This document shows, piece by piece, positions 1-4,762 of a DNA stretch of 6,911 nt. Source of the stretch: JBEVEP01 sp040512755 (GTDB taxonomy: Bacteria; Pseudomonadota; Alphaproteobacteria; Rhizobiales; Rhizobiaceae); contig JBEVEP010000028.1 of the NCBI GenBank assembly GCA_040512755.1, positions 1-6,911 on the forward strand, in the 5' to 3' direction. The position numbers and the translations under genes were made by a program. Below the pieces are notes generated by a model, which had not been told where the DNA came from, did no database searches, and worked only from the letters and a program-made list of their open reading frames with translations. Each line of letters begins with the position of its first letter. Within the stretch, counting starts at the first letter, position 1.

Positions 1-173
1 CTAAGGCCGATACACCGGGCGGCCCGATCCCCATCGCCCGCTCCAATTCCTTCAATGATCAGTGGCGGCGGGGCAACCCTTGCGGCGGTGCCCTATGCGG
101 GCGGTACTGCGTCAGGACCCAGCGCATTACGGGGCGCTCGCTCCAGCGGCGCACATCGTTGGTGATCGCTTAG
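1..173 (+). CDS. 3' end of an unrecognised gene (5' partial)
   Basis: The frame starting at base 3 is open from the window edge to TAG at 171-173, giving 56 residues of a C-terminus. I prefer this frame because about 80% of its third codon positions are G or C, against about 57% in the other open + frame, and because the peptide looks protein-like. It contains TPGGPIPIARSNSFNDQWRR followed by a short cysteine cluster (PCGGALCGRYC) and a basic tail. I do not recognise the family. Three cysteines and the N/R-rich stretch would suit a small exported protein, but the N-terminus is outside the window, so no signal peptide can be seen. It could be a chance open frame, since 57 codons is short in GC-rich DNA. 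Confidence 0.4.
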   Translation, partial: KADTPGGPIPIARSNSFNDQWRRGNPCGGALCGRYCVRTQRITGRSLQRRTSLVIA

Positions 174-448
174 GCGTCACCATCCTATAGTAGAGCGGCA
201 TTTCCTTGGGCTTGGCAAAGGTGGAAAGCAACACTGAAGTGCGCCGCTTACGGAGGCGCGTGCGGACATTGATGCTCCGAGGATGTTCGCTATGGGCTTC
301 CGCACTTTGATCGCAGCGACTTTCACACAGGCAGTTCAAGATTGCGGCCTGAGACGGCAATCAACCAAGAGGCAGAAGCGGCCCAAACGGCGCCGAAGCG
401 TCGGTTTTTCACTCGCGAGCAGATCAGCGCGATCGCCATCTTCGACAA
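174..448. other. Intergenic stretch with no assured gene
   Basis: No convincing gene lies between the partial gene and the first micro-gene. A 77-codon minus-strand frame (360-127) begins with TTG, lacks a clear ribosome site and runs antisense over the partial gene. On +, a frame entering from TTG at 342 runs in frame into the 28-aa gene at 507. Its part from about 399 to 453 (encoding RRFFTREQISAIAIFDKEHR) has coding-like third positions and could be the remnant of a decayed gene, but it matches nothing I know. Two small palindromes sit at 241-290. Confidence 0.45.
241..290. repeat. Pair of adjacent small palindromes
   Basis: Two stem-loops lie back to back. The first has arms GCGCC (241-245) and GGCGC (255-259) around a 9-base loop. 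The second has arms GCGGACAT (262-269) and ATGTTCGC (283-290) around 13 bases; as + strand RNA this is an 8-bp stem with one G-U pair. Closely spaced palindromes in otherwise empty DNA resemble the interspersed palindromic elements common in rhizobial genomes. That likeness is inference: no second copy is present in this window. Confidence 0.3.
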
Positions 449-473
449 GGAACATAGATCTCAATTCCGAGTT
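449..473 (+). promoter_or_regulatory. EcfG-type (general stress) promoter candidate 1
   Basis: GGAAC at 449-453, a 16-base spacer, then AGTT at 470-473. The alphaproteobacterial EcfG consensus is GGAAC-N16/17-cGTT; only the weakly conserved first base of the -10 element differs. The expected transcript start near 480 would leave a leader of about 25 bases before the ATG at 507, whose ribosome site GGAGA is at 496-500. Position and spacing fit a promoter for the 28-aa gene. Confidence 0.5.
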
Positions 474-506
474 GTTTTTGATAGTCAAGCTCATCGGAGA
501 CTACGC

Positions 507-593
507 ATGGACACGACCACCCTTCTCGTCATTATCCTCGTTCTAATTCTGCTGTTTGGCGGCGGTTGGTATGGCCGCGGCCGGTGGTATTAG
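507..593 (+). CDS. 28-aa single-pass membrane micro-protein
   Basis: ATG at 507 follows GGAGA (496-500) by six bases and the frame ends at TAG 591-593. The protein has a short polar start (MDTTT), a hydrophobic stretch of about 14 residues (LLVIILVLILLFGG) and an aromatic, arginine-bearing tail (GWYGRGRWY). This layout, one helix ending in a glycine/tryptophan/arginine tail, recalls very short hypothetical membrane proteins of rhizobia, from memory and without a search. It probably sits in the inner membrane with the charged tail at one face; no function is known to me. The upstream EcfG-like site suggests induction in the general stress response. A longer TTG start at 342 is possible in the same frame but would add about 55 hydrophilic residues with no ribosome site, so I reject it. 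Confidence 0.62.
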   Translation: MDTTTLLVIILVLILLFGGGWYGRGRWY

Positions 594-597
594 GACA

Positions 598-641
598 TTA
601 GGATATTTGGAACTTCACCTTAGGATATTTGGAACTTCACC
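598..641 (+). repeat. Perfect 22-bp tandem duplication carrying GGAAC
   Basis: Bases 598-619 and 620-641 are identical, 22 of 22. Each unit starts TTAGGATATTT and ends GGAACTTCACC. A shorter, diverging start of a third copy (TTAGGACA) lies directly upstream at 590-597, overlapping the stop of the 28-aa gene. The duplicated unit includes the GGAAC -35 element; only the downstream copy has a CGTT at promoter distance. Confidence 0.95.
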
Positions 642-655
642 AACGTTTCCTCGTT
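631..655 (+). promoter_or_regulatory. EcfG-type (general stress) promoter candidate 2
   Basis: GGAAC at 631-635, exactly 16 bases, then CGTT at 652-655: a full match to the EcfG consensus of alphaproteobacteria. The predicted start near 661-663 gives a leader of about 20 bases containing the strong ribosome site GAAGGAGGAAG (668-678) before the ATG at 682. The -35 lies in the second copy of a tandem duplication; the GGAAC of the first copy (609-613) has no -10 partner at the right distance. Confidence 0.65.
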
Positions 656-681
656 CTTGCCAGCACGAAGGAGGAAGCGAA

Positions 682-783
682 ATGTTGACTCTCGTTAGGT
701 ACGACGGTCCCGGTTTCGTCATGGGAAGTGTCCTGGCCCTCTTGACCGTTGCCGCAATCTTTCTCCTTACACTGTCCTTTTAG
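682..783 (+). CDS. 33-aa single-pass membrane micro-protein
   Basis: ATG at 682 is preceded by a near-ideal Shine-Dalgarno (AAGGAGG within 668-678). The frame ends at TAG 781-783. A polar N-terminus of about 13 residues (MLTLVRYDGPGFV) leads into one hydrophobic helix of about 20 residues (MGSVLALLTVAAIFLLTLSF) that reaches the C-terminus. I do not recognise a family; it is probably a small inner-membrane peptide. The consensus EcfG promoter just upstream implies transcription under general stress, in parallel with the 28-aa gene 88 bases upstream. Its stop overlaps the stop of the convergent phosphatase gene by four bases, and no terminator is visible, so its transcript would run antisense into that gene. 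A longer start upstream in the same frame is possible but ignores this ribosome site. Confidence 0.6.
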   Translation: MLTLVRYDGPGFVMGSVLALLTVAAIFLLTLSF

Positions 784-1718
784 CTTTGACTGTCGTTCTC
801 GTTGGGGAATACGATTTTCCAGTCATTCTTCATATCGACGACGGTCCAATCCCTTGCGTCCGCCAGATCCAGTGCCTTGTCCAGACGCCCGACCTTCGAC
901 TCCCGATCGTAAGACCATTCTCGCTCTGCATCGGTGTGATGCAATAACCCAACAAAGCGCGCGCCACGACAAGCTGCCGTCCATTGCAGCATTTCCGCGT
1001 CGCCATCTGAATTGCCAAAAGCAAAGATCGGCCGCCGACCAATAAATCTGTCTATGGCGACTGGCTTGCCCGCCCCGTCCCGCAAGACTTCGAGTTGCGG
1101 AATTTTCATCAACACAGGGCCGGTCTCTCCGAGTCTGAATTCTGTGACAGTCGTCGACCCGATCACCTGCTCGGAAGGAATGCGATAAGTTTCTTCGGCA
1201 AAGACGCGAATGAAATCCGCACCGGTGCCCGAAACGATGAAGCTTTTGAACTCGTTCGCTCTTAGATAGTCGAGCAACTCCAACATTGGCTGATAGGCAA
1301 GGTCGGTATAGGCGCACCCGAACCGCGGATCTTTTGCGGTACGGAGCCACTCGGCGACGATGCCTGAAAACTGCTCGGTGCTCATGCCGGATTGAGTTGT
1401 CTTGATGATCTCGAATATCTCTTTCTCATCGAGCGTGGTCAGGCCATCTAGGCCGCCATCGACCACCGTTCGGAACGGCTCCGTTCTTCTCAGGGCCGGA
1501 TTCATCTGAGCCAGTGATTTCAGCCTGTCGACCACAAAGATGAACTGGATGCAGTTCGGCTGTTCCGGCCAAAGTGTGCCATCATTGTCGAACACCGCGA
1601 TGCGATCGCTCGGCGGCACGAAATCCACCGTTTCGTGCTCAGTGACCCGCTTCACAAAATCCAAAAGGCGCGCCTTCGCCGCGCCTTCGTTCCAGGAGGG
1701 AAGTGGGTCCGCCAGCAC
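780..1718 (-). CDS. HAD-superfamily phosphatase (phosphoserine-phosphatase-like)
   Basis: A 312-aa haloacid dehalogenase-fold hydrolase, expected to be a Mg2+-dependent phosphatase; the substrate is unknown. The motifs are intact: motif I DNDGT at residues 44-48 (nucleophile D44, acid D46), motif II serine in IVSGTG (S163), a candidate motif III lysine at K218, and motif IV GNSDGD at 235-240. The N-terminal PLPSWN and the C-terminal WTVVDMKNDWKIVFP stretch are typical of one HAD subgroup. Several members of that subgroup, as I remember them, carry an export signal before PLPSWN; here the protein begins only four residues earlier, so it is probably cytoplasmic. The GTG start (1718-1716) follows the TAA of the hydroxylase with no gap and in the same frame, with no strong ribosome site, so translation likely depends on coupling to the upstream gene. 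Co-transcription suggests it acts on the same pathway, but that is inference. The 3' end overlaps the convergent 33-aa gene by four bases. Confidence 0.93.
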   Translation of the reverse strand: MLADPLPSWNEGAAKARLLDFVKRVTEHETVDFVPPSDRIAVFDNDGTLWPEQPNCIQFIFVVDRLKSLAQMNPALRRTEPFRTVVDGGLDGLTTLDEKEIFEIIKTTQSGMSTEQFSGIVAEWLRTAKDPRFGCAYTDLAYQPMLELLDYLRANEFKSFIVSGTGADFIRVFAEETYRIPSEQVIGSTTVTEFRLGETGPVLMKIPQLEVLRDGAGKPVAIDRFIGRRPIFAFGNSDGDAEMLQWTAACRGARFVGLLHHTDAEREWSYDRESKVGRLDKALDLADARDWTVVDMKNDWKIVFPNENDSQS

Positions 1719-3002
1719 TTATCTCAAGGCGACCAACAGGTCGCTCTCGTCGATCTTGTAGATTTCGCGACCGGCGATGGAATTCAGGATGGCCGCGTTC
1801 CTCCCTGGCGCCGTGACAAAGCTTGAATCCCCCAATCCGTGCGTGTCTTTGTTCTGCGATTGAACAAAGATCATGCGGTCGGATGGGCCATCCCATGTCA
1901 CCGCGTATCCAGTGCGGTCCTGATTCTTCTCAATGCGCCGCCTCAACTCCGGTCCGATGACAGACGATTCCAATATGGTTTCATCATCGAGGCCGGTACA
2001 CAAAATGACGCAATCGTAGTCGGCAACATCCGTCCTGCCGGCTGAGACAATGCTGGCTTTCACCGAAACGCCCGAGGGATTCTCTCGCGTTTCGACGACG
2101 TCGGTATTGGCTTGTACATGAACGGTTGGGCGGGCTTTTTCGGGCGCCGGAAGGTGCCGCAACTGGTACAGTCTCTGATAGAGCGCTTGGGCAAAAAGAG
2201 GCAGCACGCCGTTGGCGACGCTCTTGTCATCCTTGTTGATTTTCTCGCGCGCCTTGCTGGTCAGACTCGAAAATACCTGTGCGTAGGCGGTCGAAAACAT
2301 CTCTCGCGAAAAGTTGCTGGTATCCAGGGCGCGAAATGACGTTTCGCTCGTAACCCAATCGATCCGCACCGGTCGTTCTGAAAATTTGTCTAGCAGATAG
2401 TTCAGACACTCTGCCGCCGATTGTCCTCCGCCGACAACGAGAATGCGGCTCAGCGTCTCTGGAAACGTGAAGCCGAGAAGTCTGGAGACATCGACGATTC
2501 TCCTTGATCGGCTCTCTTCGACGCCGGACCTTGGCTGTCCACCACAGCCAAAAACGATGTGCTTTGTCTCGCAGCCGCCGTGGGCTCCGGCATCGACGAC
2601 GAACAGTTTCTTTTTGGTATCGTAGTCGACGCAGTTCACTGCCACCCCGAAGATCACATCGCCGATCTGCCCCGCTACCCACCTGAAATAATCTTCAAAT
2701 TCACGTCGTGTCGGATAGATCGTCGATGAGCACAAGAATTGCTCGAGGCGCGCTTGCGCTTTCAGATAGTTGAGGAAAGAAAATCTGCTGGTAGGATCGA
2801 TGGGGGTGACGAGATCCCGATAGAACTCGGTTTGCATCAGAGTTCCCGGGAACATCTGCAGCGAGTGCCAGAATACGTTTGCCTCGCGCTCGAAGAAGGT
2901 CGCGGTGATCGACGTAAGTCCGCGCTCCCTCGCAGTCGTAAGCAGAGAGGCGAGGCTGAGATTTGCCGGCCCTGCGCCTACGCCTATGAGATCCTTCTTC
3001 AC
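1719..3002 (-). CDS. FAD/NADPH-dependent amine N-hydroxylase (IucD/PvdA/SidA family)
   Basis: A 427-aa class B flavin monooxygenase of the siderophore L-lysine/L-ornithine N-hydroxylase family, which adds oxygen to a side-chain amine as a step toward hydroxamates. Length matches E. coli IucD (about 425). Visible in order: the FAD site IGVGAGPANLSL near residues 6-17, FWHS at 44-47, the substrate/flavin segment MQTEFYRDLV at 56-65, the NADPH site VVGGGQSAAE near 189-198, CTG at 335-337 in place of the usual ATG, and the C-terminal THGLG at 387-391. The order and spacing follow IucD closely; lysine versus ornithine cannot be decided. I chose GTG at 3002 because the FAD motif then starts at the usual place and a strong AAAGGAGG lies upstream, though 13 bases away. 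The longer TTG start at 3119 would overlap a small gene and add 39 atypical residues. No acyltransferase, synthetase or transporter is in the window, so the final product is unknown. GC is lower than in genes to the right. Confidence 0.92.
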   Translation of the reverse strand: MKKDLIGVGAGPANLSLASLLTTARERGLTSITATFFEREANVFWHSLQMFPGTLMQTEFYRDLVTPIDPTSRFSFLNYLKAQARLEQFLCSSTIYPTRREFEDYFRWVAGQIGDVIFGVAVNCVDYDTKKKLFVVDAGAHGGCETKHIVFGCGGQPRSGVEESRSRRIVDVSRLLGFTFPETLSRILVVGGGQSAAECLNYLLDKFSERPVRIDWVTSETSFRALDTSNFSREMFSTAYAQVFSSLTSKAREKINKDDKSVANGVLPLFAQALYQRLYQLRHLPAPEKARPTVHVQANTDVVETRENPSGVSVKASIVSAGRTDVADYDCVILCTGLDDETILESSVIGPELRRRIEKNQDRTGYAVTWDGPSDRMIFVQSQNKDTHGLGDSSFVTAPGRNAAILNSIAGREIYKIDESDLLVALR

Positions 3003-3057
3003 AGTTTGACGGAATCCTCCTTTCCGAGGACGGCGCGGGAAGCGGACAGCCTGGTCG

Positions 3058-3159
3058 CTAGAGCGCTGAAAGAATCCGATGAGCGAGGTCCAGCAAGATG
3101 AGCCCAAGCCAACTTCCAAAAATTAGGCCCGCCAGTCTCCACGCCTGCAACTCACTCAT
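3058..3159 (-). CDS. Possible 33-aa single-pass membrane peptide
   Basis: ATG at 3159-3157 has the ribosome site GAGGGA about six bases upstream and the frame stops at 3058. The peptide starts with polar residues (MSELQAWR), has a hydrophobic core (LAGLIFGSWLGLILLDLA) and ends HRILSAL. It resembles a small inner-membrane peptide; I recognise no family. It lies 55 bases upstream of the hydroxylase GTG on the same strand, and may be the first gene of that operon or a leader whose translation opens the hydroxylase message. Much longer starts exist in the same frame but would cross the ferritin C-terminus and read as an arginine-rich shadow. With 33 codons, chance cannot be excluded. Confidence 0.42.
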   Translation of the reverse strand: MSELQAWRLAGLIFGSWLGLILLDLAHRILSAL

Positions 3160-3270
3160 CTCGGTCCCTCGATACTCTCGGGGGCTACGCCTCAACTCGT
3201 TGCAGGAAAGTACGTGGCGAGTTGGGGAAGCGGAGCCGGCCGCTACTTGAGACAGGACTCCGTTTTTAGC

Positions 3271-3299
3271 AGAAGAAAAAACAGGAAGTCGAGTGTCAA
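3271..3299 (-). promoter_or_regulatory. Weak housekeeping-type promoter candidate
   Basis: On the minus strand a perfect TTGACA lies at 3299-3294, but the -10 region about 17 bases on (TCTTCT, 3276-3271) is poor. If real, it would start transcription near 3264, about 105 bases before the 33-aa peptide gene, and serve that peptide, the hydroxylase and the phosphatase. The surrounding 3160-3374 stretch between this gene and the ferritin end holds no other gene I can support. Confidence 0.22.
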
Positions 3300-3374
3300 A
3301 GCGGAGATCGCGTCGAGATGCGGTTCGTCTGCTTGTGCCAATTTGGAACTTCGACGCCGGGCGCCTGACGCGGA

Positions 3375-3845
3375 TCATTTCCGACTTCGAGCAGGGCGGT
3401 TCAGGTCCGGCACGTCCTCGCCGAGAGCGGTGGCAAGGTCGATCTGGTGATCCTGTTCTTGCACGAGGATCTCGCGAATCTGCTCGGCCATGGCGAACTC
3501 GCCGAGGTCCTCGCATTGCCGGATACGCTCCCGATAGTTGCGAATGGTCTCGTTTTCGTTGTGGAGATCAAATCTCAGCATGTCACGCGGTTTATCCGAA
3601 AGTTTCACCGGCCTCGGCGTCGCGGTCGGCATCTCGCCCAAGTAGTCAATTTGGCGCGAGATCGTGAGCGCGTGCTCAAGTTCCTGCTTGGCGTGCTCGA
3701 CGAGCTGGTCGGCAATATTCATGTATTCCGCGCCCTTCAGCACCTGGGAATAGACCACATAGGCGATGATCGCCTGGTACTCGCGCGCGAGATCCTCGTT
3801 CAGAAGTTTCGCCAACTCTTTTCGGGAAATTGCTTTTTGAGCCAT
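3375..3845 (-). CDS. Non-heme bacterioferritin-like ferritin
   Basis: A 156-aa four-helix ferritin, the size of bacterioferritin, expected to oxidise Fe(II) and store iron in a cytoplasmic shell. The di-iron ligands line up with the family: E22 (with the conserved Y29 seven residues on), E55 and H58 in ELEH, E97 in LHNENE, and E130 with H133 in EQDH. The position matching the heme-ligand methionine of E. coli Bfr (Met52, in EMKH) is a leucine here (L56), so heme binding as in Bfr is unlikely. The ATG at 3845 has GAGGG five bases upstream. A promoter-like site with a dyad lies at 3890-3918, giving a leader of roughly 38 bases. It reads in the same direction as the downstream hydroxylase and phosphatase genes, 215 bases from the next small gene, with no clear terminator between, so read-through is possible. 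A generic ferritin-like stress protein is the main alternative. Confidence 0.94.
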   Translation of the reverse strand: MAQKAISRKELAKLLNEDLAREYQAIIAYVVYSQVLKGAEYMNIADQLVEHAKQELEHALTISRQIDYLGEMPTATPRPVKLSDKPRDMLRFDLHNENETIRNYRERIRQCEDLGEFAMAEQIREILVQEQDHQIDLATALGEDVPDLNRPARSRK

Positions 3846-3889
3846 TTCTGCCCTCGTTTCACCAACTATGAGACCGAGACAAGCCGTGC

Positions 3890-3918
3890 ATAGAAGTGCA
3901 GCACTATAACTTATGCAA
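3890..3918 (-). promoter_or_regulatory. Promoter candidate with overlapping 11-bp dyad (possible operator)
   Basis: Minus-strand TTGCAT (3918-3913), a 17-base spacer and TTCTAT (3895-3890) form a plausible housekeeping promoter ending 45 bases before the ferritin ATG. The dyad AGTGC-A-GCACT (3895-3905, + strand) overlaps the edge of the -10 element and part of the spacer, where a repressor would block transcription. An outer pair GCATA/TATGC (+ strand TATGC at 3912-3916 and GCATA at 3888-3892) flanks it. It does not match the Irr, RirA or Mur boxes as I know them. Confidence 0.35.
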
Positions 3919-3963
3919 GAGGCCAGTGTTTCCCTGACTTGGCCGGTTTGGCGCTTTTCGGGT

Positions 3964-4683
3964 TCAGCGCGGCGAGGGACTGGCGGACGACATCATGGGA
4001 CAGCCGAGCGTCTTCTCGAACGCCTTCACCAGATCATCGCGGTTCTCCGCCGTGATGTAGAGGCCGCCGGTTTCCTCGGCGAGACATTTCACATCGAGGA
4101 AGCTCTGCGCGCCGGTCCAGCGGAAAGCCTTCAGCTGATAGCCGATGACATGAACGGTGAGTTGATTGTTCGCATCCTTGAGCGCTTTGCCGAGTTCGCA
4201 GGGCGCGCCGCCGCAGGTCTCCTCGCCGTCGGTCAGCAAGACGACGACGCCTCTCGTCGTTTGTTCGTGCAGGACCGCGGCCGCCAACTTCACCGCATCG
4301 ACGAGCGGGGTTTTCCCCGCGGGGTTGAGCCCGTTCACCACGCTCATGATCGGCGCGGCCGCGTTCGGCATCGGCCGGAAGTCAAGCGCGATATTGCATT
4401 GGCCGTAAGGCCCGGGGCCGTAAGTGATGAGCCCGACCTTGCGAAACTTCGTGGCCGTCGGCAACACCTGCCCCAGGGCCTTGCGGACCTCGTCAATGCG
4501 CGTCACATCGCTGAACAGGCCTTGGACCGTATTGCCGGCCATCGACCCCGACGCATCGAAGACGATCATCGCGTCCTCGGTGCAAGGGTCCCGGGTTTCC
4601 TCGGTCGGCCCAGCCGCAGAGGCGGGCAGGAGCGTGACAAGCACGAAGGCAACGGGGCAGGCGTAGCGTGACAGCAGGTTCAT
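3964..4683 (-). CDS. Secreted von Willebrand factor A (VWA) domain protein
   Basis: 239 aa. A signal peptide of about 24 residues (hydrophobic core VAFVLVTLLP, likely cut after ASAA) sends it to the periplasm or outside. The rest is a single VWA domain with a complete metal-ion-dependent adhesion site: DASGS at 43-47, T125 in GKTPL, and D152 in LLTDGEE. The mature part has six cysteines (C34, C96, C157, C162, C200, C228), enough for three disulfides, which suits an exported fold. VWA proteins bind partner proteins through the metal; the partner here is unknown. The ATG at 4683 has only a weak ribosome site (GTGCGGAA). It lies 79 bases downstream of the D-Ala-D-Ala peptidase on the same strand and may share its transcript, which would place it in envelope upkeep, though this is inference. 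Confidence 0.92.
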   Translation of the reverse strand: MNLLSRYACPVAFVLVTLLPASAAGPTEETRDPCTEDAMIVFDASGSMAGNTVQGLFSDVTRIDEVRKALGQVLPTATKFRKVGLITYGPGPYGQCNIALDFRPMPNAAAPIMSVVNGLNPAGKTPLVDAVKLAAAVLHEQTTRGVVVLLTDGEETCGGAPCELGKALKDANNQLTVHVIGYQLKAFRWTGAQSFLDVKCLAEETGGLYITAENRDDLVKAFEKTLGCPMMSSASPSPR

Positions 4684-4762
4684 TTCCGCACTTTATCCGA
4701 GCGCGCGCATTGTTACAGAGGCGAAATCGACCAAACATCGATCCCGGCGCGCCAAGCTCGGC

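Noticed and set aside
127..360. 77-codon minus-strand open frame
   Set aside because: TTG start, no clear ribosome site, overlaps a better-supported + frame, and no recognisable domain. It could be part of a degenerate repeat family, but nothing here shows it.
1670..1689. Two copies of GCGCCTTCG two bases apart
   Set aside because: It falls within the phosphatase coding region and reflects alanine/lysine codons of the EGAAKAR stretch.
3003..3119. Longer TTG start for the N-hydroxylase
   Set aside because: It adds 39 residues unlike the family's N-terminus, and overlaps the possible 33-aa gene. GTG at 3002 gives the usual family length.
3231..3267. + strand stem CGGAG/CTCCG followed by TTTTT, like a terminator
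   Set aside because: The perfect stem is only five base pairs with a 22-base loop, and no + strand gene lies upstream that it could end.
3345..3370. GGAAC resembling an EcfG -35 element
   Set aside because: No CGTT-like -10 lies 16-17 bases downstream and it falls outside any + strand gene start.
3160..3516. Long upstream extension of the 33-aa peptide frame
   Set aside because: It overlaps the ferritin C-terminus and reads as an arginine-rich shadow; the ATG at 3159 has its own ribosome site.
3913..4671. 252-codon + strand open frame opposite the VWA gene
   Set aside because: The minus-strand frame has a signal peptide and a complete VWA metal site; the + frame is an arginine/histidine-rich shadow.
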